A DNA stretch of 43,681 nt from Myxococcota bacterium (GCA_030066475.1 JASJBO010000061.1:1-43681); one strand, 5' to 3'; numbered from the stretch's first letter, positions 30,783 to 39,258 are shown. Program-made: numbers and translations. Notes: generated by a model not told the origin, from the letters alone.

Positions 30783-32669
30783 ATGGAAACCAGGACGGAT
30801 GAAGGTCTGGGCCAGGTCCGGCTGCTGCGGGACCGCTCGGACGTGGTCGAGGAGCGCCTGCGCTGGGCGCGCTTCCGCGAAGCCGAGACTCCGGAGGCCT
30901 TCTTCCGGAGCTGGCTGGCGCTGCAGTGCGACGCGATCGAGGCCGTCGAGGCCGGCCTGCTGCTGGCCGCCGGCAGCCAGAGCGGATCGCTCGAGCCCGT
31001 GGCGACGTGGCCCGCCGAGGGCCGCCCGGGGCGGCACCTGTTCCAGGCGGCCGAGCGCGTCCTCCACGAGCGTCGTCCGCTGGCGCTCCAGCTCGATCCG
31101 CGCGGCGGCGAGGCGGAGTCCGGGACCTCCAAGACGCTGCTGATCCAGCCGGTCGAGGCGGGCGGCGAGCTGGTCGGCGCCGTCGTCCTCCAGGTGGAGC
31201 CGCGATCCGAGGAGCAGATGGAGCGGGCGCTGCGCCGGCTCACGTGGGGCTCGGCCTGGCTGGCGCTGCACATGCTGGAGCGCTCCGGCGGAGCGGGGAA
31301 CGTCGAGCGGCTCGAGTCCCTGCTGAAGCTCGTCGCCGCGCCGCTTGCCCACGAGCGCTTCCGGGCGGCGGCGGCGGCCTGCGTGAACGAGCTGGCCGCC
31401 CGCTTCGGCTCCGAGCGCGCCAGCCTGGGCTTCGTCCACGCGGGCGGCGTGCGACTCGAGGCCGTCTCCCACAGCTCGGGGTTCGGCAAGCACGCGAGCC
31501 TCATCCGCGCCATCGAAGCCGCCATGGACGAGGCCCTCGATCAGGCGGCCACGGTGATCTGGCCGGGCGCTCCGGAGGGGCGCCCGCAGGTGACGCGCAA
31601 CCACGCGGAGCTGGCGCGCGAGTCGGACGCCGGCTCGATCTGCTCGGTCCCCGTGGCGTACGGCCCGCGCTTCTGCGCCGTCTTCACCCTCGAGCGCGGC
31701 CCGGGCCGGCCCTTCGCGGCGGCGGAGATCGAGCTGATCGAGACGGCGGCGTCGCTCGCCGCCCCGACGCTCGACGTCCAACGTCGGGACGACCGCTGGC
31801 TCGCCGCCAAGGTCCTGGAGGCGGCGCGCGGCGGCCTCGCCCGGCTGTTCGGGCCGCGGCACGTGGCGCTCAAGCTCTGCACCGCGAGCGCGGTGCTCCT
31901 CGCCGCGTTCCTGGCGCTGGCCAAGGGGGAGTTCCGCGTCACGGCGGACATGGTCCTGGAGGCGCAGGTGCTGCGGGCGGCGGTGGCGCCCTTCGACGGC
32001 TACATCGCCGAAGCTCCGCTGCGGGCCGGGGATCACGTGCGCGCGGGAGATCTGCTCGCCACGCTCGAAGACCGCGAGCTGGCGCTGGAGCGCGCGCGCT
32101 GGGCGAGCCAGCTGGGCCAGCTCCAGAAGCAGCACCGCCTCGCCCTCACGGAGCGCGACGCCTCCCAGGTGGCGATCCTCGACGCGCAGATCGACCAGGC
32201 GAGGGCGCAGCTCGGTCTGGTCGAGGACCGGCTCGCGCGGACGCGCCTCACCGCTCCCTTCGACGGGGTGGTGGTGACCGGGGATCTCAGTCAGGAGCTC
32301 GGCGCGCCCGTCCAGCGCGGAGAGGTGCTCTTCGAGGTGGCGCCACTCGAGGCCTACCGCGTGGCCCTCCAGGTCGACGAGCGCGACGTCGACGAGGTGG
32401 CGACCGGACAGACGGGAACCCTCGCGTTCGCAGCCTTCCCCGACGAGGGGTTCCCGTTCCGCGTCGACAAGGTCACCCCCGTCTCCACGCCCGGGGAAGG
32501 TCGCAACACCTTCCGCGTGGAGGCGAGCCTGGCCGGGACTCCCGCGCGTCTGCGGCCGGGAATGGAGGGCGTGGCCAAGGTGGAGGTCGGGCAGCGCCGC
32601 CTGTTCTGGATCTGGACCCACGAGGCGATCGACTGGCTGCGGCTCGCCCTGTGGAACTGGCTGCCGTAG
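30783..32669 (+). CDS. GAF-GAF-TM-HlyD membrane fusion protein (adaptor)
   Basis: 628 residues. About 40-165 and 185-330 are two GAF-like domains, the second clearer (FRAAAAACVNELAARFGSER ... FAAAEIELIETAASLAAP). One transmembrane helix follows at about 361-380 (VALKLCTASAVLLAAFLALA). The periplasmic part is HlyD-like: lipoyl half (VAPFDGYIAEAPLRAGDHVR) at 402-421, coiled coil at about 431-485, second half (RLTAPFDGVVVTGDLSQELG) at 488-507, then a beta-barrel to about 605. The topology puts the GAF domains in the cytoplasm and the adaptor in the periplasm, an unusual combination that could gate export by a small ligand. The stop is 4 bases before the next gene, so they are cotranscribed. Confidence 0.85.
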   Translation: METRTDEGLGQVRLLRDRSDVVEERLRWARFREAETPEAFFRSWLALQCDAIEAVEAGLLLAAGSQSGSLEPVATWPAEGRPGRHLFQAAERVLHERRPLALQLDPRGGEAESGTSKTLLIQPVEAGGELVGAVVLQVEPRSEEQMERALRRLTWGSAWLALHMLERSGGAGNVERLESLLKLVAAPLAHERFRAAAAACVNELAARFGSERASLGFVHAGGVRLEAVSHSSGFGKHASLIRAIEAAMDEALDQAATVIWPGAPEGRPQVTRNHAELARESDAGSICSVPVAYGPRFCAVFTLERGPGRPFAAAEIELIETAASLAAPTLDVQRRDDRWLAAKVLEAARGGLARLFGPRHVALKLCTASAVLLAAFLALAKGEFRVTADMVLEAQVLRAAVAPFDGYIAEAPLRAGDHVRAGDLLATLEDRELALERARWASQLGQLQKQHRLALTERDASQVAILDAQIDQARAQLGLVEDRLARTRLTAPFDGVVVTGDLSQELGAPVQRGEVLFEVAPLEAYRVALQVDERDVDEVATGQTGTLAFAAFPDEGFPFRVDKVTPVSTPGEGRNTFRVEASLAGTPARLRPGMEGVAKVEVGQRRLFWIWTHEAIDWLRLALWNWLP

Positions 32670-32673
32670 CGAC

Positions 32674-34821
32674 GTGGCCGAGTCGCTCTTCAGCGCTTCC
32701 TGGTATCGCGTCAAGGATCTGACGCCCCGCCTGCGCGCCCACGCGCGGATCCACCGCCACCGCTACCGCGGCGAGACGTGGTACGTGCTCCAGGACCCGG
32801 CCAACGAGCGCTTCCTGCGCTTCACGCCCGCCGCGCACTTCGTGATCGGCATCATGAACGGGCGCCGCAGCGTGGATGAGATCTGGCGGCTCGGGCCGGA
32901 AGCGCTGGGCGACGACGCGCCGACCCAGGACGAGCTGATCCGGCTGCTGGGCCAGCTCCACGCGGCCGACGTGCTGCAGTGTGACGTGCCCCCGGACGCG
33001 ATGGAGCTGTTCGAGCGCCGCGAGAAGCGCGAGCGCCAGCAGTGGAAGAGCCGCCTGCTCACCCCCTTCGCCATTCGGATTCCGCTCGTCGATCCCGACC
33101 GCTTCCTGGCGCGCACGCTGCCGTTCGTGCGACCGCTGCTCGGCTGGGCCGGCGCGCTGCTGTGGCTGGCCGTCGTGCTGCCGGCGCTGGTGCTGCTCGC
33201 CGTCCACGGGTCGGAGCTCACGGAGAACCTGCTCGATCGACTGATGACGCCGCAGAACCTGCTGGTCATCTGGCTGATCTTCCCGGTTCTCAAGCTCTTC
33301 CACGAGCTGGGCCACGGCTACATCGTGAAGGCGTTCGGCGGAGACGTCCACGAAATGGGCGTGATGCTGCTGGTGTTCACACCGGTGCCGTACGTCGACG
33401 CGTCCTCGGCCTGGGCGTTGCCGAGCAAGCAGCGCCGCGCGCTCGTGGGCGCCGGCGGCATGCTGTTCGAGATCTTCCTCGCCGCGCTGGCGTTCTACGT
33501 GTGGCTCGGCGCCGAGCCGGGCGTCGTGCGCGTCGCCGCCTACAACGCGCTGCTGATCGGCGGCGCGACCACGTTGCTCTTCAACGCGAACCCCCTGCTG
33601 CGCTTCGACGGCTACTACATCCTCTCCGACTGGCTCGAGATCCCGAACCTGGCCTCGCGGGCGAACCGCTACGTGCTCCATCTCGTCGAGCGCGACCTGT
33701 TCGGCCACGAGGACGCGGACGCGCCGCCCACCGCGCCCGGCGAGCCCGCCTGGCTGGTGGGCTACGCGGTGGCCGCCTTCCTCTATCGCATCACGATCGT
33801 GCTCGCGATCCTGCTCTGGATCCTCGACCAGTTCTTCGTGATCGGGCTCGTCCTCGGGGCCTTCGCCGTCGTGGGGTGGTTCGGCTTGCCGCTGTTCCGC
33901 GGCCTGCGGCAGCTGCTCACGGGCCCGCGGCTCCGGAGCGCGCGCGGCCGGGCCCTGGCGGTCTGCGGCGGCGCCCTCGCGCTCGCGCTGGGCGCGCTCA
34001 CCCTGGTTCCCGTGCCGCTCCGCACGCGGGCCGAGGGCGTGGTCTGGATCCCGGAGGAGGCGCTGGTTCGGGCCGGGACGGACGGCTTCGTGGAACGGGT
34101 CGTGGTGGAGCCAGGCGCCCGGGTCGCGCCGGGAACGCTCCTGATCGAGACCCGGGATCTGGCCCTCGAGGCCGAGGCGGCGACCCTCGAGGCGCGCGTC
34201 CGCGAGATCCGGGCGCGGCACGCGGCGCAGCTGCCGCGCAGTCGCGCGCAGGCGGAGATCGCCCTGGACGAGCTTCGCTACGCCGAGCAGGGCCTGGCGC
34301 GGGCGCGAGAGCGCACCGCGCAGCAGGCGATTCGCTCGGGCGCGTCCGGCAGCTTCGTGATTCCGCGCAGCGAGGACCTGCCGGGCCGCTTCGTGTCGAA
34401 GGGGGAGCTCCTGGCCTACGTCGTCGATCGGCGCTCGATCACGGTGCGGGCGGTCGTGCCCCAGGACGACGTCGACCTGGTCCGCGAGCGCACCGCCGGC
34501 GTGAAGGTCCGCCTGGCGGAGCAGCTCTCCGAGACCCACGAGGCGGTGGTCCGGCGGATCGTCCCTGCGGCCAGCGAGCGGCTTCCGAGCCGCGTGCTCG
34601 GCAGCGGTGGCGGCGGCGAGGTACCCGTCGATCCCAGCGAGCCCGGCGGCGAGCTCGCCGTTCGATCGCTGTTCGAGGTGGAGCTCGAGGTCCCCGCGAC
34701 CGGGCTCGCCGTGAACGGCGGCGGGCGCGTCTACGTGCGTTTCGATCACGGCCGCGAGCCCCTGGCCGCGCAGTGGTACCGGCGCCTGCGGCAGCTCTTC
34801 CTGTCGCGTTTCCATGTCTAG
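32674..34821 (+). CDS. PqqD-like / M50 site-2 protease / HlyD fusion protein
   Basis: 715 residues starting at GTG 32674. Residues about 1-110 resemble a PqqD-like winged-helix peptide-binding domain (RGETWYVLQDPANERFLRF ... NGRRSVDEIW). About 155-445 are a polytopic M50 metalloprotease with zinc site HELGH at 210-214, a membrane segment before it, and the second conserved region NPLLRFDGYYILSD at 306-319. About 455-700 are HlyD-like (lipoyl half RAGTDGFVERVVVEPGARVA, coiled coil, beta-barrel) ending FHV. Such M50 proteins with HlyD ends are known beside peptide and protein export loci. It should sit in the inner membrane and may cleave or hold the substrate during export; the leader around LEPRILLSA is a plausible substrate, not shown. 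It overlaps the SecA-like gene by 8 nt. Confidence 0.88.
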   Translation: MAESLFSASWYRVKDLTPRLRAHARIHRHRYRGETWYVLQDPANERFLRFTPAAHFVIGIMNGRRSVDEIWRLGPEALGDDAPTQDELIRLLGQLHAADVLQCDVPPDAMELFERREKRERQQWKSRLLTPFAIRIPLVDPDRFLARTLPFVRPLLGWAGALLWLAVVLPALVLLAVHGSELTENLLDRLMTPQNLLVIWLIFPVLKLFHELGHGYIVKAFGGDVHEMGVMLLVFTPVPYVDASSAWALPSKQRRALVGAGGMLFEIFLAALAFYVWLGAEPGVVRVAAYNALLIGGATTLLFNANPLLRFDGYYILSDWLEIPNLASRANRYVLHLVERDLFGHEDADAPPTAPGEPAWLVGYAVAAFLYRITIVLAILLWILDQFFVIGLVLGAFAVVGWFGLPLFRGLRQLLTGPRLRSARGRALAVCGGALALALGALTLVPVPLRTRAEGVVWIPEEALVRAGTDGFVERVVVEPGARVAPGTLLIETRDLALEAEAATLEARVREIRARHAAQLPRSRAQAEIALDELRYAEQGLARARERTAQQAIRSGASGSFVIPRSEDLPGRFVSKGELLAYVVDRRSITVRAVVPQDDVDLVRERTAGVKVRLAEQLSETHEAVVRRIVPAASERLPSRVLGSGGGGEVPVDPSEPGGELAVRSLFEVELEVPATGLAVNGGGRVYVRFDHGREPLAAQWYRRLRQLFLSRFHV

Positions 34822-36808
34822 CGCGGACGTCGGCGTCGGCGTCGTCCGGGGGGCCTATCCCGAGCGCGACGTCGAGCGGCTGGCGCCGCTCGACGAGCTC
34901 GCCGAGAGGCTGGCGGGCCCCCTCGCGCGACGCGTGCGCGCCCGGCGGCGCCGCTGGGACCGCATCTCCGGACTCGTGGCGGTGCACGGGACCGGGCTCG
35001 ACGCCGCCTCGGACCCGGAGCTGGTCCGGATCGCGGGGGAGCTGCGGGTGGCGCTCCGGGCGAGAGGCTTCGCGGACGACACGGTCGCGCGCAGCTTCGC
35101 CCTGGTGCGAGAGGTCGCCCGCCGCAGCGTCGGCCAGCGCCACTTCGACGTGCAGCTCGTCGGCGGCTGGGTGCTGCTGCACGGCATGGTCGCGGAGATG
35201 GACACCGGCGAGGGCAAGACCCTGACCGCCACCCTCCCCGCCTGTACCGCCGCCCTGGCAGGCGTCCCGGTGCACGTGGTCACGGTGAACGACTACCTGG
35301 CACGACGCGACGCCGAGCGGATGGGCCCGGTGTACCGCGCGCTCGGGCTCTCGGTGGGCCTCATCGTGTCGGGGATGGACCCCTCCGCCCGCCGCGCCGC
35401 CTATGCCTGCGACGTCACCTACTGCACGAACAAGGAGGTGGCGTTCGACTATCTGAAGGACCGCATCGCACTCGGCGGTCGTCCGAGCCGACTCGAGCTC
35501 CAGGTCGAGCGGATCGGCGGGCGCAAGGCGGGGCGCGCCGGGAAGCTGATCCATCGGGGTCTGCACTTCGCGATCGTGGACGAGGCGGACAGCGTGCTCG
35601 TCGACGAGGCGCGGACGCCGCTGATCATCTCCGATCGCAGGGGAGACCCCGAGGCAGAGGCCGACTACCGGGCGGCGGTGGCGTTGGCGCGCGAGCTCGA
35701 GCTGGGCCGCGACTTCGAGATCGAGGATCGCGAACGGCGGATCCGGCTGCGCGAGCCGGGCTGCGCGCGGCTGGCGCAGCGCGCGGCGCCCCGGGGCGGT
35801 CTCTGGCTGGGCCGCCGCCGCCGCGAAGAGCTGGTCCGCCAGGCGCTGACCGCGCTCCATCTCTTCCAACGGGACCAGCAATACCTGGTGCGGGACGAGA
35901 AGGTCCAGATCGTCGACGAGTACACCGGGCGGATCATGGGAGACCGCTCCTGGGAGCACGGGCTTCACCAGCTGATCGAGGTGAAGGAGAACGTCCCCAT
36001 CACGGGGAGCCAGAACACGCGGGCACGCATCAGCTATCAGCGCTTCTTTCGCCGCTACCTCCGGCTGGCGGGAATGACCGGCACGGCGCGCGAGGTGGCC
36101 AGCGAGCTGTGGTCGGTCTATCGGCTCCCGGTCGTGACGATTCCCGCGAACCGTCCGCCGCAGCGCCGCGATCTGGGTGAGCGGGTGACCGCCACCGAGG
36201 CGGAGAAATGGAGCGCGGTCGCGCGGCGCGCGACGGAGCTCCACCGCGCAGGACGCCCCGTCCTGGTGGGAACGCGCTCGGTGGAGTCCTCGGAGATCCT
36301 GAGCGCGCGACTCCAGCAGGACGGGATTCCCCACCAGGTGCTCAATGCGCGCCAGGACCGGGGGGAGGCGGAGCTCGTGGCGCGCGCCGGCGAGCCGGCG
36401 CGCATCACGGTGGCGACCAACATGGCGGGACGCGGAACGGACATCGCACTCGCGCCGGGCGTGGCCGGGACCGGCGGCCTCCACGTGATCGCCAGCGAGC
36501 GCCACGACTCGCGGCGTATCGACCGCCAGCTGTTCGGGCGCTGCGGACGCCAGGGCGACCCCGGGAGCTTCGAAGCCATCGTGTCGCTGCAGGACGAGCT
36601 CGTCCGACTCCACGCCGGCGCGCTCGGAAGCCGGCTCGCCGCCGCCGCAGCACGCGAGGACTCGAACGCCGGCCGCTGGCTGCGCCGCACCGTGGTGCGC
36701 CACGCCCAGCGGGCGGCCGGCCGCCTGAACTCGCGCATGCGCCGCGAGCTGCTCCACCAGGACACCCGCCTGGACACGCTGCTCGCGTTCTCGGGCCGGC
36801 CGGAGTGA
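34814..36808 (+). CDS. SecA-like preprotein translocase ATPase, accessory and C-terminally short
   Basis: 664 residues, against about 830-900 for housekeeping SecA. It has the SecA signature FDVQLVGGWVLLHGMVAEMD, Walker A MDTGEGKT (129-136), DEAD box VDEADSVLVDEARTPLIIS (255-273), a preprotein-crosslinking-like insert before QYLVRDEKVQIVDEYTGRIM, and the NBD2 motifs LAGMTGTA, VLNARQDRGEAE, TNMAGRGTDIAL and RIDRQLFGRCGRQGDPGS. The helical scaffold, wing and the C-terminal zinc/SecB-binding tail are missing or very short. It resembles an accessory SecA rather than the housekeeping enzyme. Translation overlaps the M50-HlyD gene by 8 nt, so the motor is made with the membrane components. ATP-driven delivery of the giant protein is the likely job, by inference. 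Confidence 0.88.
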   Translation: MSSADVGVGVVRGAYPERDVERLAPLDELAERLAGPLARRVRARRRRWDRISGLVAVHGTGLDAASDPELVRIAGELRVALRARGFADDTVARSFALVREVARRSVGQRHFDVQLVGGWVLLHGMVAEMDTGEGKTLTATLPACTAALAGVPVHVVTVNDYLARRDAERMGPVYRALGLSVGLIVSGMDPSARRAAYACDVTYCTNKEVAFDYLKDRIALGGRPSRLELQVERIGGRKAGRAGKLIHRGLHFAIVDEADSVLVDEARTPLIISDRRGDPEAEADYRAAVALARELELGRDFEIEDRERRIRLREPGCARLAQRAAPRGGLWLGRRRREELVRQALTALHLFQRDQQYLVRDEKVQIVDEYTGRIMGDRSWEHGLHQLIEVKENVPITGSQNTRARISYQRFFRRYLRLAGMTGTAREVASELWSVYRLPVVTIPANRPPQRRDLGERVTATEAEKWSAVARRATELHRAGRPVLVGTRSVESSEILSARLQQDGIPHQVLNARQDRGEAELVARAGEPARITVATNMAGRGTDIALAPGVAGTGGLHVIASERHDSRRIDRQLFGRCGRQGDPGSFEAIVSLQDELVRLHAGALGSRLAAAAAREDSNAGRWLRRTVVRHAQRAAGRLNSRMRRELLHQDTRLDTLLAFSGRPE

Positions 36809-36812
36809 TCGA

Positions 36813-37673
36813 TCAGGGAGCCGACCGGCTCGACCGGTCGGACGCCGCCGATCGCGCTCCGCTGCCCGCGGCCGCCTCGACCGGGAAGTGCGCGCGGCAC
36901 CGGAGGCCTGCCGGGATCGCGTAGTCCGGGTTGGGGAGCGTCAGGCGCACACCGAAGGTGCCGCTGGCGGCGTCGACGACCCGGTCCACGACCGTGACCT
37001 CTGCGGGCAAGACGCCCCCGACGGGAGCCTCGGGATGCACCTCGGCCCGCATCCCCACGTCGATCTTCCCGAGGAGCCCGAGCGGGGCGAAGACCTCGAC
37101 GTACAGGGGATCGATCTCGGCGACATCCAGGATCTGCGGGGGGTCCGCGTACTCGCCGGGCTCGATCAGGCGCTGGACGACGATCCCCGAGACCGGACTG
37201 CGGATGCTCCTCAGCTCCAGGTCCGCGGCCGTGCGGTCGCGCTCGAGCTCGGCGATCCGGCGACTCTCGCCGGCTTCCAGCAGCTGCGCCTCGGCGAGCT
37301 GCAGGTTCTCGCGCGCCTCGTCCATCTCGCGCGTGGACACGACGTTGCGCTCCTCCAGGCTTTGCTGGCGTTCGAGCTCGGTCTTGGCGAACCGGGCACG
37401 CACCTGACTGCTCTTGATGCGCCCCTCGACCTCTGCGCGCTCCTTCGCGATCGCGTAGGTCGCCCGCTCGAGGCTCGATTCGAGCTGGGCGACGACCTGG
37501 CCCTTCTCCACCGGGTCGCCGCGTTCCACGAGGATGGACTCGACCCGGCCCTCGACGTGGGAGCTCACCGTGACCGTGGACTTCGGCTGGATCAGGCAGT
37601 CGAGATCGGCGGCCGACACCGGCACGCTGGCCGCCAGGAGCAGAGCGGCTCCGATCCCCGGTTTCGCCGTCAT
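36813..37673 (-). CDS. Periplasmic HlyD/RND-type adaptor with signal peptide
   Basis: 286 residues from ATG at 37671-37673; an in-frame upstream ATG adds 26 residues but the chosen start has GAGGGGAAG about 7 nt upstream and opens a clear signal peptide (MTAKPGIGAALLLAASVPVS, cut near AA-D). Lipoyl half (VSSHVEGRVESILVERGDPV) at 37-56, alpha-hairpin coiled coil at about 68-155, second half (RSIRSPVSGIVVQRLIEPGE), beta-barrel with GLLGKIDVGMRAEVHPEAP. This is the periplasmic adaptor fold of tripartite pumps, but no RND, ABC or MFS pump is adjacent. It ends 4 bases from the convergent SecA-like gene and might be an accessory part of the same export machine. Confidence 0.85.
   Translation of the reverse strand: MTAKPGIGAALLLAASVPVSAADLDCLIQPKSTVTVSSHVEGRVESILVERGDPVEKGQVVAQLESSLERATYAIAKERAEVEGRIKSSQVRARFAKTELERQQSLEERNVVSTREMDEARENLQLAEAQLLEAGESRRIAELERDRTAADLELRSIRSPVSGIVVQRLIEPGEYADPPQILDVAEIDPLYVEVFAPLGLLGKIDVGMRAEVHPEAPVGGVLPAEVTVVDRVVDAASGTFGVRLTLPNPDYAIPAGLRCRAHFPVEAAAGSGARSAASDRSSRSAP
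36821..36841 (+). terminator. Bidirectional-type hairpin after the SecA-like gene
   Basis: CCGACCGG (36821-36828) pairs with CCGGTCGG (36834-36841) around the loop CTCGA, starting 12 nt after the SecA-like stop and inside the 3' end of the convergent adaptor gene. No U-tract. Likely marks the end of the export operon. Confidence 0.4.
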
Positions 37674-37910
37674 GACGAGCTTCCCCTCACCCACGCGTCT
37701 CCGGCAAGGGTACCCCTCCCGACAGAACATCACGAGGGAGTGACGGGGCACTGCTCGCCGTCGGCCGTTGCTGCCGCCGAACCGCGAGCCGCCCGCTGCA
37801 CGCCACCGAGGAGGCGATCGCGTCGAGGCAGCAGTGATGCGCGACGCCGGTCTGGGACCTGGTCAGGCGCAGCCCGCAGCAAGCAGCCGGGTCCGTTCTC
37901 GAAGAGCCTC

Positions 37911-38279
37911 TCAGCGGATGAGCGTGACGCCCGGGAGCCCTTCGAAGTCGGCATCCCCCGTCACGATCTCTGCTGCGTGACGCCTCGCGGTCACCAGGAC
38001 GATGGCGTCGGCCATGGCGAGACCGTGCTCTAGCGAGGCATCAGCCGCCTCGAGCGCCAGACTCTCGTCGAGCGGCACGATCGTCGTCGCGCGCAGCGCA
38101 CCCACGGACTCGATCGCACGCTCCTCAGAGACGTCACGACGGACCACCTTGTAGATCTCGTAGACCTGGATCGTGCTCGTCACCAGGGACTGATCGCCCT
38201 GGATGTAGCGGGCGAACTCATCTGCCTTGGGACGTGCTGCGAGGTACTCGATCCAGCCACTCGAGTCGACCAGGATCAA
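37911..38279 (-). CDS. vapC: VapC-type PIN-domain ribonuclease toxin
   Basis: 122 residues, the usual VapC length. The four acidic metal ligands of the PIN active site are visible: D5 (ILVDSSGWIEYL), E41 (TIQVYEIYK), D91 (GLAMADAIVLVTA) and D109 (IVTGDADF). VapC toxins cleave specific RNAs, mostly tRNAs or rRNA loops, when the antitoxin is degraded. It overlaps the preceding antitoxin gene by 4 nt (ATGA), the standard order antitoxin then toxin. All key residues are present, so it should be active. Confidence 0.92.
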   Translation of the reverse strand: MILVDSSGWIEYLAARPKADEFARYIQGDQSLVTSTIQVYEIYKVVRRDVSEERAIESVGALRATTIVPLDESLALEAADASLEHGLAMADAIVLVTARRHAAEIVTGDADFEGLPGVTLIR

Positions 38280-38485
38280 AGGCGGTCCTTCTTCTCGCGC
38301 AGACCCTTGCGCTTCGTCCCGCGAGCGATGCCCTTCAGCTCCTCGAGCGGGCGCTCGGGGACGAGGTAGATGATCCCGCCCTTCTCGATGACGGTGAGCT
38401 TCGCACCCGGCTCGAGATCGAGGCGATCTCGAACCTCACGGGGGATCACGAGCTGGCACTTGGTCGAGAGGATGACCGTCTGCAT
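38276..38485 (-). CDS. vapB: AbrB/MazE-fold antitoxin of the VapBC pair
   Basis: 69 residues. The N-terminal half (TVILSTKCQLVIPREVRDRL, then DLEPGAKLTVIEKGG) is the AbrB/SpoVT swapped-hairpin DNA-binding fold; the basic C-terminal tail (LKGIARGTKRKGLREKKDRL) should wrap around and inhibit the PIN toxin. It is the first gene of the pair and probably autorepresses the operon together with VapC. Confidence 0.9.
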   Translation of the reverse strand: MQTVILSTKCQLVIPREVRDRLDLEPGAKLTVIEKGGIIYLVPERPLEELKGIARGTKRKGLREKKDRL

Positions 38486-38488
38486 GGA

Positions 38489-38498
38489 CTACCGGTAG
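38489..38498 (-). promoter_or_regulatory. Palindrome before the antitoxin gene, possible VapBC operator
   Basis: CTACCGGTAG is a perfect 10-bp palindrome that starts 3 bases upstream of the antitoxin ATG. AbrB-type antitoxins bind such inverted repeats near their promoter; this is the only perfect one seen here. Confidence 0.35.
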
Positions 38499-38535
38499 CA
38501 GATCGATAGCGATTGCGTAGGTCGCCACAGAGCGA

Positions 38536-38571
38536 TTGAATGTAACTGTATTACAGTTATGATTGAGGGCG
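38536..38571 (+). promoter_or_regulatory. Promoter with TetR operator in the spacer
   Basis: -35 box TTGAAT (38536-38541), 16-nt spacer, -10 box TATGAT (38558-38563). TAACTGTA-T-TACAGTTA (38543-38559), a perfect 17-bp inverted repeat, fills the spacer, so a bound dimer would block RNA polymerase. Transcription should start at about 38569-38572, at the ATG of the TetR gene. The stretch is strikingly AT-rich for this genome. Confidence 0.65.
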
Positions 38572-39258
38572 ATGTCGAGCGCGAACTACCGCGATCTGAG
38601 TCGGGTCCACGCTCCCCGGCAGGAGCGGAGCCGGCGCGCCTTCGCGGCGGCTCTGGGCGCCTTCGAGGAGCTGCTGCGCGAGCGGCCGCTGGGTTCCGTG
38701 ACCATGCAGGAGGTTGCCGACCGCGCCGGCCTCTCCATCACCTCGGTCTACGCCCGCTTCGATGGCAAGGCCGCGTTGGTGCTCGCTCTCCACGAGCAGG
38801 TCATCGCGCAGGCCTTGGCGACGCTCGAGGCAGCGCTCGCCGATGGCGAGATGGCCGGCGCCCCGCTCGAGTCGGTCGTCGCGGCGATCGTCGAAGGCGC
38901 AGTCGAGTTCGCCCACGCGCATGCCCACGTCTTCCGGGCGGTGCTCGCCGCGGGCGATGAGGAGACGAACGAGCGCGCCGCCGCGTTCATCCGCGGTGGC
39001 AGCGAGCGGCTCGCCCGCCTCCTCGGACCCCGGCTTCCCTCCGACCCGGACGCCGCCGCTCGTGACATCGATTTCGCGTGGCGCTCCACCGTCGCCGTCC
39101 TCCAGCAGTCGTGGATGCTCCACGGCGCCGAGCCCGCCCGCTTTCCCCTCGCTCCCGCCGCGCTCGCGCAGCGGCTCGCGTCCCAGTTCCTCGCTGCCGT
39201 CGATTCCGAGCGAGCTACAGCCCGCACTGAAGCGAAGCGCCATCGAGAGGAGCAATGA
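38572..39258 (+). CDS. TetR-family transcriptional regulator, probably autoregulated
   Basis: 228 residues from ATG 38572; a TTG at 38563 is in frame but overlaps the -10 box. N-terminal HTH at about 42-66 (GSVTMQEVADRAGLSITSVY, then ARFDGKAALV), typical TetR recognition helix with YxRF. The C-terminal ligand-binding part is helical and not assignable to a ligand. There is no Shine-Dalgarno at a good distance, which fits the predicted leaderless mRNA. It overlaps the next gene by 4 nt (ATGA), so it likely controls itself and the hydrolase through the 17-bp dyad upstream. Confidence 0.88.
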   Translation: MSSANYRDLSRVHAPRQERSRRAFAAALGAFEELLRERPLGSVTMQEVADRAGLSITSVYARFDGKAALVLALHEQVIAQALATLEAALADGEMAGAPLESVVAAIVEGAVEFAHAHAHVFRAVLAAGDEETNERAAAFIRGGSERLARLLGPRLPSDPDAAARDIDFAWRSTVAVLQQSWMLHGAEPARFPLAPAALAQRLASQFLAAVDSERATARTEAKRHREEQ

